Shown: positions 9,190 through 19,702 of the stretch, in pieces
Position numbering within the stretch: the first letter of the stretch is position 1
Layout of the letters: every line of letters begins with the position of its first letter
The notes under the pieces: model-generated
Told to the model about the DNA's origin: nothing
The model's input: the letters and a program-made list of their open reading frames with translations, nothing else
Database searches by the model: none
Position numbers and translations under genes: made by a program
NCBI GenBank assembly: GCA_020850455.1
Contig: JADZEQ010000001.1
Span: forward strand, 1 to 64,000
Reading direction: 5' to 3'
DNA from: Sphingomonadaceae bacterium
Lineage (GTDB): Bacteria > Pseudomonadota > Alphaproteobacteria > Sphingomonadales > Sphingomonadaceae
DNA length: 64,000 bases

Positions 9190-9354
9190 ATGATCCACAA
9201 TCACCCCAGCGGCGACCCCAGCCCCAGCAAGCAGGACATATTGATGACGCGCGAATTGGCCGAAAGCGCCAAAAGGCTCAGCATCAGCCTGCATGACCAT
9301 GTCATCATCGGGCGCGAAGGACATAGCAGCCTCAAATCGCTTGGGCTGTTTTAA
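9190..9354 (+). pseudogene. radC: 3' fragment of radC (JAB/MPN domain C-terminus), truncated by island insertion
   Basis: [53 protein letters not shown] matches RadC C-terminus; upstream frame does not look like RadC. Confidence 0.88.
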
Positions 9355-9426
9355 GCGGCATCGGCTGGCCAGCGCGCCGTCGCGCTGTTAAGGGCGCGGC
9401 CAACCACCCACAGCAGGATTCGCACC

Positions 9427-10746
9427 ATGGTTCCCCGTTATGCCCGCCCCCAAATGACCGCCATTTGGGATGCCGAAGCACGGTACCGCATCTGGTTTGA
9501 AATAGAGGCACATGCAACCGACGCGCTCGCGGCAGCGGGCGTGGTGCCGGCATCTGCCGCCAAAGCCTTGTGGGACTGGTGGGCTACCAACCCGGCAATT
9601 GATGTGCCCGCCATCGACGCCATAGAGGCGGTGACCAAGCATGATGTTATCGCCTTTTTGACATGGGTGGCCGAACATGTCGGCGAAGAAGCGCGGTTCA
9701 TGCACCAAGGCATGACGTCGAGCGATGTGCTCGACACATGCCTGGCCGTACAGTTGACGCGCGCTGCCGACTTGTTGCTGGCCGATTTGGATGCGCTGCT
9801 CGCCGCGCTCAAAACGCGGGCAATCGAACATAAATTGACCCCGACCATCGGACGCAGCCACGGCATCCATGCAGAGCCTGTGACCTTCGGACTGAAACTC
9901 GCAGCCGCTTATGCCGAATTTGCGCGCAACCGCGCGCGCCTGCTCGCCGCGCGCGAAGATATTGCGACCTGCGCCATTTCGGGTGCGGTCGGCACCTTTG
10001 CCAATATCGACCCTGCGATCGAAGCACATGTCGCCGACAAATTGGGGCTCCATATCGAACCCGTTTCGACGCAGGTCATCCCGCGCGACCGCCACGCACA
10101 TTTTTTCGCGACGCTGGGTGTGATTGCCAGCTCGATCGAACGACTGGCGGTTGAAATTCGTCATCTGCAACGCACCGAAGTGCTGGAGGCGGAGGAATAT
10201 TTCGCGCCCGGCCAAAAGGGATCGAGCGCCATGCCGCACAAGCGCAATCCGGTGCTGACCGAAAATTTGACCGGCCTCGCGCGGATGGTGCGTGGATATG
10301 TGACACCGGCGCTTGAAAATGTCGCGCTCTGGCACGAACGCGACATCAGCCATTCGTCGGTTGAACGCTATATCGGCCCCGATGCGACCATCACGCTTGA
10401 TTTTGCGTTGGCGCGCCTCACCGGCGTCATCGAAAAGCTATTGGTCTATCCCGCGCGGATGCAGCGCAATATGGACAGCATGGGTGGGCTTATCCATTCG
10501 CAGCGCGTGCTACTGGCACTGACGCAAGCGGGCCTCAGCCGCGAAGAAAGCTATGCGCTCGTCCAACGCAATGCGATGCGCGTCTGGCAATCGGAGGGGC
10601 GGGACAATTTGCTCGACCTGCTCAAGGATGATGCAGACGTTGCCAAAGCCTTGTCCCATGCCGCACTCGAAAGCCTGTTCGACCTCGATTATCATTTGAA
10701 ACATGTCGATACGATTTTCGCACGGGTTTTTGGGGACGCAAATTAA
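9427..10746 (+). CDS. purB: Adenylosuccinate lyase
   Basis: MVPRYARPQMTAIWDAEARYRIW...GMTSSDVLDT...GSSAMPHKRNP signature. Confidence 0.97.
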   Translation: MVPRYARPQMTAIWDAEARYRIWFEIEAHATDALAAAGVVPASAAKALWDWWATNPAIDVPAIDAIEAVTKHDVIAFLTWVAEHVGEEARFMHQGMTSSDVLDTCLAVQLTRAADLLLADLDALLAALKTRAIEHKLTPTIGRSHGIHAEPVTFGLKLAAAYAEFARNRARLLAAREDIATCAISGAVGTFANIDPAIEAHVADKLGLHIEPVSTQVIPRDRHAHFFATLGVIASSIERLAVEIRHLQRTEVLEAEEYFAPGQKGSSAMPHKRNPVLTENLTGLARMVRGYVTPALENVALWHERDISHSSVERYIGPDATITLDFALARLTGVIEKLLVYPARMQRNMDSMGGLIHSQRVLLALTQAGLSREESYALVQRNAMRVWQSEGRDNLLDLLKDDADVAKALSHAALESLFDLDYHLKHVDTIFARVFGDAN

Positions 10747-10810
10747 TCTGCAAAGGCTTTTACTCGCCCGCATAATTGGTTAGCATGGCCAAAAATCGGG
10801 TTGGAAAAAT

Positions 10811-11098
10811 ATGCAAAGCTTACGCACCATCTGCTGGGTCATCCTCGCCATCGCACTGACCATATTTGCGCTGTTCAACAGTCAACCGGTCGCGGTTGCA
10901 GTATGGCCGGGCTATGTCGCCGAACTGCCGTTGTCGATCCTGATACTCTTGGTCTTCATCATCGGATTTCTGCCACCCTTTTTGTTCAACATGGGCAACC
11001 GCTGGCGTCTGGGGCGCAAAATTGCGGTGCAAGAACAGGTCATCACCCAATTGCGTGCGCCGGTGAACAGCAATGAAACGGCAACGCCCACGCCATGA
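10811..11098 (+). CDS. LapA-domain (DUF1049-like) membrane protein
   Basis: Short two-helix protein, FALFNSQPVAVAVWPG... Confidence 0.75.
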   Translation: MQSLRTICWVILAIALTIFALFNSQPVAVAVWPGYVAELPLSILILLVFIIGFLPPFLFNMGNRWRLGRKIAVQEQVITQLRAPVNSNETATPTP

Positions 11099-11769
11099 CC
11101 GCGCGCATCTATCTCGCGCTTGATACGCAGGATCTGGATGGCGCACTGGCGCTAGCCAAACAGGTGCGCGGCCATGTCGGCGGCTTCAAGCTGGGGATGG
11201 AGTTTTTCTATGCCAATGGCCATCATGGGGTGCATGCCATTGCGCAGCTTGGCCTGCCGCTTTTTCTAGACCTTAAGTTGCATGACATCCCCAATACGGT
11301 GGCCAAGGCCATGCATGCCATCGCGCCGCTCGAACCCGCGGTGGTGACCGTCCATGCGGCGGGTGGCCGCGCGATGATGGAGGATGCCAAGGCCGCCGCG
11401 CCCAGCCATACGCGCGTCGTCGGCGTCACCCTGCTCACCAGTCTGGATGGCGCGGATATGTGCGATGTCGGCATGGTTGGCAGCGCGATTGATCAGGTGG
11501 ATCGACTGGCATTGCTCGCCCGCGAATCGGGGCTGGACGGTATCGTCTGTTCGGGCAATGAACTGGCGCATGTCCACCGCCTGTGGCCCGATGGTTTTTA
11601 TGTCGTTCCGGGCCTGCGCCCCAACAATGGCGAGATGGGGGATCAAAAGCGCGCGGTTACACCGGCGCAAGCTGCCCGCGACGGCGCGTCGATTTTGGTT
11701 ATCGGGCGGCCGATCACCCGGGCCGATGACCCGCTGGAGGCGGCACGCGCCATCGAAGCGACGCTGTAA
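11095..11769 (+). CDS. pyrF: Orotidine 5'-phosphate decarboxylase
   Basis: IYLALDTQDLDGALALAKQV, FLDLKLHDIPNTV, VVPGLRP. Confidence 0.96.
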   Translation: MTARIYLALDTQDLDGALALAKQVRGHVGGFKLGMEFFYANGHHGVHAIAQLGLPLFLDLKLHDIPNTVAKAMHAIAPLEPAVVTVHAAGGRAMMEDAKAAAPSHTRVVGVTLLTSLDGADMCDVGMVGSAIDQVDRLALLARESGLDGIVCSGNELAHVHRLWPDGFYVVPGLRPNNGEMGDQKRAVTPAQAARDGASILVIGRPITRADDPLEAARAIEATL

Positions 11770-11782
11770 GGCGCGCCCACCC

Positions 11783-12409
11783 ATGCCTGTCCGCATCAAA
11801 ATCTGTGGCGTCACCACGCCCGAAGCGCTGGACGCGGCCATCATCGCCGGGGCAAGCCACATCGGCTTTAATTTTTGCGCGGCGAGCCCGCGCTACATCA
11901 CACCCGAAGCCGCCGCCGCGTTGGTTGCCCGCGCCGCCGGGCGCATCACGCCCGTGGCATTGTTTGTCGATGCCAATGCGCAGGATATTGCCAACATCCG
12001 CCGCTTGACCGGCATCGGCACCGTGCAATTGCATGGTGCGGAAAGCCCAGCCTTTGCCGCGCATCTGGGCGGTGACGTCTGGAAAGCTGTCGGCGTGCGT
12101 GAACGTGCCGACATCAGCCAAGCTGCGGCGTTTGCGGGCGCGGTCAGCCACATGCTCTATGACGCCAAACCGCCCCAGGGGGCCAGCCTGACCGGCGGGC
12201 ATGGCCTAGCCTTTGACTGGACAATATTGCCCGGCGCGCGCCACCCATTGCCATGGTTTCTCGCCGGCGGGCTGAACCCCCAAAATGTCGCATCGGCCAT
12301 CCGCCAAAGCGGGGCAAGCGCGGTCGATGTGTCGTCCGGCGTCGAAACGGGTGGGGCAAAGGATAGCGCAAAAATTGCTGCCTTCATTCGCGCTGCTGCG
12401 GACGCGTAA
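11783..12409 (+). CDS. trpF: Phosphoribosylanthranilate isomerase
   Basis: VRIKICGVTTPEALDAAIIAGASHIGFNF...VQLHG...DVSSGVE. Confidence 0.96.
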   Translation: MPVRIKICGVTTPEALDAAIIAGASHIGFNFCAASPRYITPEAAAALVARAAGRITPVALFVDANAQDIANIRRLTGIGTVQLHGAESPAFAAHLGGDVWKAVGVRERADISQAAAFAGAVSHMLYDAKPPQGASLTGGHGLAFDWTILPGARHPLPWFLAGGLNPQNVASAIRQSGASAVDVSSGVETGGAKDSAKIAAFIRAAADA

Positions 12410-12414
12410 TCGTC

Positions 12415-13767
12415 CTAGTAATTTTCCCCCATGGCGAAATGCTGTTCGCGCGTCCGCCAGCCCCCGCGCGTAAAATCCGGAAAATCGACCGTCTGGTTGC
12501 CATTGGCGATCGACTGTTCAGACAATGGGGTAATCGCGCTCCACGTCACGGCATCATAAATGTCGATGGGCATGGGGTCCCCCGCCTTTAACGCCTCGAC
12601 AAAGGCATTGATGACGAACCAGTCCATCCCGCCATGCCCCGCCCCTGCCGCGCGGTCGGCATAGCGGCGCCATAGCGGATGGTCATGTGTCGCCAACATA
12701 TCGGCCGCACCCTGCCAGCGGTGCGCTTCGGGGCTGACGCCTTCGATATATAGCGACTGGTTGACATCCATCCACAGCCCACGCGTTCCCTGCACGCGGA
12801 ACCCCAGACTATAGGGACGTGGGGAGTTGGTATCGTGGCTGAGCATGATGGTTTCGCCATTTTCGCAACCAATCATCGTCGTCACCACATCGCCCAAGGC
12901 AAAGCGTACCGATGCATTGGGGTGGTTCGCCCCGCCGACGGCCACAACATAGTCATGCAGCCCGCGCGCCTTGCTGGCGAAGCTGGTCAGGCGGGTGAAA
13001 CGATTGCCCCGGTTGATATTGGCCCACATGGCGCAGGGACCGATACCGTGGCTGGGGTATAAATCCCCATTGCGCCGCACACTATGGTCGGTGCGCCAGC
13101 GCGCCTCCGACCAGCCAGCAGCGCCAAATTCCGCGCCACCGCCATAGGGACGCCCCGGCACGCCGCTGTTGAACTTCACATTGCGCAAATCATGCTGGTA
13201 GCCGCCCTCCAGGTGCAAAATCTCCCCAAATATATTTTGCCGCACCATGTGGAGCACCGCCATAACATCGCGCCGGAAGCATACATTTTCGAGCAACATA
13301 TAAGGGGTCTGGGTGCGCAATTGCGTATCGAGGACGTCCCAATGGTCTTGTAGGCTGATCCCCGCCACAACTTCGCAGCCAACGGCAACCCCCGCCTCCA
13401 TCGCGGCAATCGCCATCGCCTTATGGTCTTCCCATGGCGTTACGATAAGGACGGCATCGGCGCTGCCACGCGCCAACATGGCGCGCCACGCGTCGGCATC
13501 ACCCGTGAAGACGCGCGGACGCGGCTTGGCTGCGCCATCAAACTGGCTGAGCGCCGCATCAATGACATAGGGGTCGATGTCGGCAATCGCCGTCACATCG
13601 ACATCATCGCGCCGCAATAATTCCTGCAAATGCACGCGCCCGCGCGCACCGGTGCCGATGATCCCGACACGCAGACGTGACGCGCCACGCGTGCGCCCCA
13701 GCGCAGGGGCTGCAACGCCTGCCGCCAGCCCGACCCCGCCCGAAAATAAGACTTCCCGCCGGTTCAT
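12415..13767 (-). CDS. Gfo/Idh/MocA family oxidoreductase with Tat-type signal
   Basis: [24 protein letters not shown] signal; [35 protein letters not shown] Rossmann fold. Confidence 0.88.
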   Translation of the reverse strand: MNRREVLFSGGVGLAAGVAAPALGRTRGASRLRVGIIGTGARGRVHLQELLRRDDVDVTAIADIDPYVIDAALSQFDGAAKPRPRVFTGDADAWRAMLARGSADAVLIVTPWEDHKAMAIAAMEAGVAVGCEVVAGISLQDHWDVLDTQLRTQTPYMLLENVCFRRDVMAVLHMVRQNIFGEILHLEGGYQHDLRNVKFNSGVPGRPYGGGAEFGAAGWSEARWRTDHSVRRNGDLYPSHGIGPCAMWANINRGNRFTRLTSFASKARGLHDYVVAVGGANHPNASVRFALGDVVTTMIGCENGETIMLSHDTNSPRPYSLGFRVQGTRGLWMDVNQSLYIEGVSPEAHRWQGAADMLATHDHPLWRRYADRAAGAGHGGMDWFVINAFVEALKAGDPMPIDIYDAVTWSAITPLSEQSIANGNQTVDFPDFTRGGWRTREQHFAMGENY

Positions 13768-13860
13768 ATGGCGACTCCCCCCAAAGCACGTAACGACACA
13801 CAGCTTGTGCCCGCCGCACGCTATAGACAAGCGCGATTATCCGCTTATGGAAACGCCACC

Positions 13861-15084
13861 ATGACCAGCGCTCCCCCCGCTTCGCCCAACAGCTTTCGAA
13901 ACCAGCCCGATAGCGCGGGCCATTTTGGCCCCTATGGCGGGCGCTATGTCGCCGAAACATTGATGCCGCTGATCCTTGATCTGGAAGCGGAATATCGTGC
14001 CGCACAGGCCGACCCCGCATTTGATGCAGAATTTCGGCGGCTGCTGCGTGACTATGTCGGAAGGCCCAGCCCATTGTGGCATGCCGAGCGGCTGTCGAAC
14101 CATCTGGGCGGGGCCAAAATCTATCTCAAGCGTGAAGATTTGAACCATACCGGTGCACACAAGATTAATAATTGCATCGGCCAGATTTTGCTCGCCAAAC
14201 GGATGGGCAAAAAACGCGTCATCGCCGAAACTGGCGCTGGCCAGCATGGGGTGGCGACCGCGACGGTGGCGGCATTATTCGGCCTGCCTTGCACCATTTT
14301 CATGGGCGCGGTCGATGTCGCGCGCCAACAACCCAATGTCTTTCGCATGAAGCTGTTGGGGGCAGAGGTCGTCGCGGTTGAAGCGGGCGCAAAAACGCTC
14401 AAAGATGCGATGAATGAGGCGCTGCGCCATTGGGTCGCCCATGTCCATGACACATTTTACATCATCGGGACGGTGGCCGGCCCCCACCCCTATCCACAAT
14501 TGGTGCGTGATTTCCAATCGGTGATTGGCACTGAAGCGCGCGAACAATTTCTGGCAGCAGAAGGTCGCTTGCCCGACGCATTGATCGCACCCGTTGGTGG
14601 CGGCAGCAATGCAATCGGTCTGTTCCACCCCTTTCTCGACGATGCAGACGTCGCAATCATCGGGGTTGAGGCGGCGGGCGAAGGGCTGGACAAACGGCAT
14701 GCCGCCAGCATCGCGGGCGGGCGGCCCGGCATTTTGCACGGCAATAAAACCTATTTGCTACAGGATGATGATGGCCAGATTGCCGAAGCGCATAGCATTT
14801 CGGCGGGGCTTGATTATCCGGGCATCGGCCCGGAACATGCCTGGCTTAACGACATTGGCCGCGCACAATATGTCAGCGTTACCGACGATGAAGCGCTCAA
14901 CGCCTTTCAGCTTTTAACCCGCCTCGAAGGGATAATCCCCGCGCTCGAATCCGCCCATGCCATCGCCGCCACGATGCGGATTGCCCCCGAAATGGGGCCG
15001 GACAAATGCATCATCGTCAACCTGTCGGGACGCGGCGATAAGGATATATTTTCGGTCGCCGACGCGCTGGGGGTGGCAATATGA
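13861..15084 (+). CDS. trpB: Tryptophan synthase subunit beta
   Basis: [14 protein letters not shown]...[16 protein letters not shown]...VGGGSNAIG. Confidence 0.98.
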   Translation: MTSAPPASPNSFRNQPDSAGHFGPYGGRYVAETLMPLILDLEAEYRAAQADPAFDAEFRRLLRDYVGRPSPLWHAERLSNHLGGAKIYLKREDLNHTGAHKINNCIGQILLAKRMGKKRVIAETGAGQHGVATATVAALFGLPCTIFMGAVDVARQQPNVFRMKLLGAEVVAVEAGAKTLKDAMNEALRHWVAHVHDTFYIIGTVAGPHPYPQLVRDFQSVIGTEAREQFLAAEGRLPDALIAPVGGGSNAIGLFHPFLDDADVAIIGVEAAGEGLDKRHAASIAGGRPGILHGNKTYLLQDDDGQIAEAHSISAGLDYPGIGPEHAWLNDIGRAQYVSVTDDEALNAFQLLTRLEGIIPALESAHAIAATMRIAPEMGPDKCIIVNLSGRGDKDIFSVADALGVAI

Positions 15085-15875
15085 ACCGCATCGCCGCTGC
15101 ATTTGCGAAACCCCATGCCGCACTCGCCGCCTTTTTAACCGCAGGGGATGGTGACACGGCGGCCAATCTGGATGCGCTGGTCGCGGGCGGTGCCGATATT
15201 ATTGAATTGGGCATGCCCTTTACCGACCCGATGGCCGATGGCCCCGCCATCCAACAGGCCAATTTGCGCAGTCTAGCCAAGGGCACGAGCACGACGGATA
15301 TTTTGGAAATCGTGCGTGCCTTTCGCGCGCGCCACCCCGACATTGCGCTCGTCCTGATGGGATATGCCAACCCGATGGCGGTTCGGGGCGGTGCATGGTT
15401 TGCGGATGCCTGCGCCAAAGCGGGTGTCGATGGCGTCATCTGTGTGGATTTGCCGCCGGAGGAGGACGGGGAACTTGGCCCCGCGCTACGCGAACGGGGC
15501 ATCGCGCTCATCCGCCTTGCCACCCCGACCAGCGATGCAGGCCGCCTGCCGACCATATTGGCGGGCTCCAGCGGTTTTATCTATTATGTCGCGGTTGCCG
15601 GGATAACCGGGCTGCAACAGGCGAGCAGTGACAGCATCGAAAGCGCTATGGCGCGGTTAAAAGCGGTCACTGACATCCCCATCGTCGTTGGCTTTGGCAT
15701 CCGCACGCCGCAACAGGCAGCCGCCGCTGCGCGGGTGGCGGACGGCGTCGCCGTCGGCACCGCGATTGTCGAAATTATCGGAAAATATGGTAATGACGCA
15801 GCCGAACCGCTACGCCTGTTCACCGCCGAACTGGCGCAGGCGATGCGCGCCAAGCAAGAGGATATGATTGGATGA
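15081..15875 (+). CDS. trpA: Tryptophan synthase subunit alpha
   Basis: FLTAGDGD...[23 protein letters not shown] overlap with trpB. Confidence 0.97.
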   Translation: MNRIAAAFAKPHAALAAFLTAGDGDTAANLDALVAGGADIIELGMPFTDPMADGPAIQQANLRSLAKGTSTTDILEIVRAFRARHPDIALVLMGYANPMAVRGGAWFADACAKAGVDGVICVDLPPEEDGELGPALRERGIALIRLATPTSDAGRLPTILAGSSGFIYYVAVAGITGLQQASSDSIESAMARLKAVTDIPIVVGFGIRTPQQAAAAARVADGVAVGTAIVEIIGKYGNDAAEPLRLFTAELAQAMRAKQEDMIG

Positions 15876-16726
15876 GCTGGCTGAACCGCGTCCGCAACGC
15901 CATCCCCCTCATCGCCAAGCGCGAAACCGCCGACAACCTCTGGCACAAGTGCAAAAGCTGCCACAACCTCGTCTTCCTTAAGGAGTGGGAGGATAATTTA
16001 TGTGTCTGCCCGCGCTGCGGCCACCATGACCGCATCGGCGCAGCGACCCGCTTTGCCCATATTTTCGATGATGGCACGATGGTCGCTATTACCGCGCCCA
16101 AAGTGGCCGAAGACCCGCTGAAATTTCGCGACAGCAAAAAATATAGCGACCGGATAAAGGCCGCACGTACCGCCACCGGCAATAGCGACGCGATGCAGGC
16201 CGCCTATGGCCGGATTGCAGGACAGGAAGCGGTCGTCGCGGTGCAGGACTTTGCCTTCATGGGCGGGTCGATGGGGGTTGCGGTCGGCGAAACCTTTGTC
16301 CGCGCGGCGGAAGAAGCGCTGCAACGTCGCACCGCCTTTGTAATCTTCACCGCAGCGGGCGGCGCACGCATGCAAGAGGGGATTTTGAGCCTGATGCAAA
16401 TGCCGCGTTCCACCGTTGCGATTCAACGGCTGCGCCGCGCGCATTTACCCTATATTGTCGTCCTGACCGACCCGACGACGGGCGGGGTGACCGCCAGCTA
16501 TGCGATGCTGGGCGATGTGCAGATTGCCGAACCCAATGCGCTTATTGGCTTTGCCGGACAGCGGGTGATCGAACAGACCATCCGCGAAAAACTGCCAGAG
16601 GGGTTCCAGCGCGCCGAATATCTGCTCGACCATGGGATGATCGATATGGTGGTGGAACGCGCCGACATGCAGGCGACGCTGGCGCGGGTGATAGCCTATC
16701 TCGCCCCGGCCAAAGCGGCGGCATGA
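15872..16726 (+). CDS. accD: Acetyl-CoA carboxylase carboxyltransferase subunit beta
   Basis: Zn-finger [48 protein letters not shown]. Confidence 0.97.
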   Translation: MSWLNRVRNAIPLIAKRETADNLWHKCKSCHNLVFLKEWEDNLCVCPRCGHHDRIGAATRFAHIFDDGTMVAITAPKVAEDPLKFRDSKKYSDRIKAARTATGNSDAMQAAYGRIAGQEAVVAVQDFAFMGGSMGVAVGETFVRAAEEALQRRTAFVIFTAAGGARMQEGILSLMQMPRSTVAIQRLRRAHLPYIVVLTDPTTGGVTASYAMLGDVQIAEPNALIGFAGQRVIEQTIREKLPEGFQRAEYLLDHGMIDMVVERADMQATLARVIAYLAPAKAAA

Positions 16727-16827
16727 CCAGCGCCCCCTCCCGCATGTGGGGGGCGGTGGCAACACATCGGTGAACAAGCCCCGCATTTTGGCGCGCCACG
16801 CCATTCCCCCAGCAAGTGACGCATATC

Positions 16828-18171
16828 ATGGCTGACCATGCCCATTCCGACTCCGCCGCCGTACAGGCACAACTCGACCGGTTGACCGCGCTGTCGCCGG
16901 GGCGTGATGTGCTGGGGCTGGAACGGATTGAGGCATTGTGCCAGCGGCTCGGCCATCCCGAACGACAACTACCGCGCAGCTTCCATATCGCGGGCACCAA
17001 CGGCAAGGGTTCGACCAGCGCCTTTTTGCGGGCCATATTGGAAAGCGCTGGACGGCGCGTGCACGTTTACAGCAGCCCGCATTTGGTGCGATTTAACGAA
17101 CGCATCCGCATATCGGGCCAGCTGATTGATGATGCGTTGCTCGCCGCGCTGTTGGCCGAAGTGCTCGACGTGGCGGAGGGGCTTGCCCCAAGTTTTTTTG
17201 AAGTCACCACCGCTGCGGCCTTCCTCGCCTTTGCGCGCCATCCCGCAGATGATGCGATTATAGAGGTGGGTTTGGGCGGGCGGCTCGACGCCACCAACAT
17301 AATTCCCGCGCCTGCGGTCTGCGGTATCGCCAGCCTCGGCATCGATCATGAGGGGTTTTTGCTGGCAGCGGAGGATGGCGTCCCCGACCTGCCCCCGATT
17401 GCGCGTATCGCGTGGGAGAAATCTGGTATAATCAAACCATTATCACGCATTGTTACACAGAAGTATCCGCAAAATGTCGCTGCCATCATCGATGCAACGG
17501 TGCGGCAAATGGCGGTGGAACAATATTGGACAGAGGGACGCGACTGGTGGGTCAGCGCCGATGATGTTGGATTTCGCTGGCACGCACCCACAGGCGGCAT
17601 TGCCCGCACCCTTTACCCCGCACTGGCCGGCGCGCACCAATGGAAAAATGCCGGTCTTGCCATCGCCATGGCCCGCGCAGCGCCGGGCTTTGTCCCCGAT
17701 GATGATGCCATTGCCAGCGGTGTCGCAGCGGCCCGCTGGCCCGCGCGGCTACAGCGGCTACAGCTTGGGCTACTTCATGACATTGCCGCGCCCTCCCCCG
17801 TCTGGATCGACGGCGGGCATAATGTCGATGCGGCATATGCGCTGGCCGATTTTATGGCCAAAAAAGATGCGCAATTTACGCTTGTCATGGGCATGCTGGC
17901 GAACAAGGACGCGGCGCAATTTTTGCAGATTTTGGCACCCCACATCGCGTGCTGCATCGCCGTGCCGATTGTGGGGCATGAACATCATGACCCACAGGCA
18001 ATATGCACATTTGCCAAGCATGCAGGCATCCCCGATTGCAGGACGGCGGGCGACATCACCCATGCGCTGCGCCTCGCCCACAAGTCGGCCGATAGCCGTC
18101 CAATCCTGATCGGCGGTTCGCTCTACCTCGCCGGTCAGGCGCTCAGCGCGAACGCGCAACTGCCGGATTAA
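16828..18171 (+). CDS. folC: Bifunctional folylpolyglutamate/dihydrofolate synthase
   Basis: HIAGTNGKGSTSAFLRAIL, EVGLGGRLDATN, DGGHNVDA. Confidence 0.95.
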   Translation: MADHAHSDSAAVQAQLDRLTALSPGRDVLGLERIEALCQRLGHPERQLPRSFHIAGTNGKGSTSAFLRAILESAGRRVHVYSSPHLVRFNERIRISGQLIDDALLAALLAEVLDVAEGLAPSFFEVTTAAAFLAFARHPADDAIIEVGLGGRLDATNIIPAPAVCGIASLGIDHEGFLLAAEDGVPDLPPIARIAWEKSGIIKPLSRIVTQKYPQNVAAIIDATVRQMAVEQYWTEGRDWWVSADDVGFRWHAPTGGIARTLYPALAGAHQWKNAGLAIAMARAAPGFVPDDDAIASGVAAARWPARLQRLQLGLLHDIAAPSPVWIDGGHNVDAAYALADFMAKKDAQFTLVMGMLANKDAAQFLQILAPHIACCIAVPIVGHEHHDPQAICTFAKHAGIPDCRTAGDITHALRLAHKSADSRPILIGGSLYLAGQALSANAQLPD

Positions 18172-19484
18172 GCGCCTTCCTTGGCCTCCGCCGTCGCGGC
18201 GGTACCGATGCTGCTGTCGATCAAACCGGCGCGCATCATCAGCCAAAATAGCAGGATACCGGGCAAAGCGGCTGCCGTTGTCAGCAGGTAGAAATTAAAG
18301 AAGCCCATATTTTCTACCATCGCACCGGCGGTTGTTCCGGTCAGGAAACGGCCAACGATGCTCGCCGCTGACGAAATCAGCGCATAATGCGCAGCGGTAA
18401 AACGCAAATTGCACAGCGCCGCGAAATAGGCGACCAGAACAACCCCGCCAATTCCGCTGGCAAAATTTTCAAAGGTAATCGCGGCGGCTAGCCCCATATT
18501 ATTGTGCCCCGCCTGCGCCAGAAGCGCGAAGCTGAAATTGGATATCATCATCAAAAGCAGGCTGAGCAAAACCGACCGTTTCAGGCCCAATTTGGCATAG
18601 AGGATACCACCTACAAATATACCGATGAGAAAGGCCCAGAATCCGACCCCGACGTCGTAAAGGGCAATCTCATCATTCGAAAAGCCCAGATCATCGAGCA
18701 ACAGGCGTAGCGTCAGATTGGCCAGCGTATCGCCAATTTTATGTAGCAGGATGAACAGCAGCACCAGCCACGCACCGTTACGGCTAAAGAATTCCCGAAA
18801 CGGTCCAATGATCGATTCACCGATATTAATCGCCTTGCGGGTTACCGCCTCCCGTCGGCGCGCCGGTTCGCCGCCCCACAATACGGCGATGACGGCGGGC
18901 ACCACAAAAATAGCACAGCTGAGGTACCCCACTGACCAGCCTTGACGCTGTGCAACGACGAGCGCCAAAGCCCCCGCCCCCGCCGAACCCAATCGCCAGC
19001 CATATTGGCTCATCCCCGCGCCAATCCCCTGCTGGTCAGGGCGCAAAATCTCAATCCGATAGGCGTCAATCACAATGTCAAATGTCGCCCCGGCAAAGCC
19101 GACGAGCACCGCAGCATAGACAAGGTACAACAGGCTCGCCTTAGGGTCTGCAAAGGCAAGATTGGCCAAAGCCAAAGCAACAAAAGATGCCGCCAGCAGC
19201 ATCCACGAAACGCGCTGTCCCAGCGCTCCCAGCATGGGGATGCGAACGCCATCGACAATCCATGCCCATAGAAATTTGAAATTATAGACAAGGAAGGCCA
19301 GCGTGAACGCCGTCACCGTCTTTTTATCAATGCCGTCCTGCGCCAGACGTGTGGTCAGCGTCGCGCCGATCATCGCATAGGGGAAGCCCGACGAAATGCC
19401 GATGAGCAGCGCAATCAGCGCCTCTTTCTCAAAATAAGGCGTGATTGCATCGAACCAGCTTTTCGTTGCGACCTGCTGACCCAT
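18168..19484 (-). CDS. AmpG-like MFS transporter
   Basis: 12-TM-type MFS; LLIGISSGFPYAMIGATLTTRLAQDGIDKKTVTAF resembles AmpG N-terminus. Confidence 0.8.
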   Translation of the reverse strand: MGQQVATKSWFDAITPYFEKEALIALLIGISSGFPYAMIGATLTTRLAQDGIDKKTVTAFTLAFLVYNFKFLWAWIVDGVRIPMLGALGQRVSWMLLAASFVALALANLAFADPKASLLYLVYAAVLVGFAGATFDIVIDAYRIEILRPDQQGIGAGMSQYGWRLGSAGAGALALVVAQRQGWSVGYLSCAIFVVPAVIAVLWGGEPARRREAVTRKAINIGESIIGPFREFFSRNGAWLVLLFILLHKIGDTLANLTLRLLLDDLGFSNDEIALYDVGVGFWAFLIGIFVGGILYAKLGLKRSVLLSLLLMMISNFSFALLAQAGHNNMGLAAAITFENFASGIGGVVLVAYFAALCNLRFTAAHYALISSAASIVGRFLTGTTAGAMVENMGFFNFYLLTTAAALPGILLFWLMMRAGLIDSSIGTAATAEAKEGA

Positions 19485-19500
19485 AGTCACCGTCCCCCAG

Positions 19501-19580
19501 AATTTTGCCCATGCCTAACGGCAAAATTGCATTTGGCAAAAGCTTTGATGCAGGGAGCCTTAGCGATGGTGACTTTTGCC
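19501..19580. promoter_or_regulatory. Cluster of four TTTTGCC/GGCAAAA heptamers including a 9-bp perfect inverted repeat
   Basis: AATTTTGCC-N10-GGCAAAATT at 19501-19528; GGCAAAA 19535-19541; TTTTGCC 19574-19580; upstream of the AmpG-like gene. Confidence 0.5.
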
Positions 19581-19702
19581 ACATATTGCGCCAAAGGCCG
19601 CGCATGGCCCATCCACCCCGCAACACCCCCGCTAGACCCCAAAGCAAAGCGCGCCCGACCCATCGAGCCGGTGCCCGTGCGCCACAAGCCGTCAGCGCCA
19701 AA

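Larger units (their letters stand above)
1..9192. mobile_element. Right portion of a genomic island (left end outside window) carrying a large serine recombinase and ending in radC
   Basis: Serine recombinase, two RepB/ParB-like genes, excisionase-like HTH, defence-like helicase/PLD cargo, abrupt junction to a 3' radC fragment at about 9190 followed by core genes. Confidence 0.8.

Noticed and set aside
16727-16815. GCCCCC...GGGGGC hairpin between accD and folC as a terminator
   Set aside because: Stem is real but not followed by a U-tract; accD and folC are likely co-transcribed. Not enough to call.
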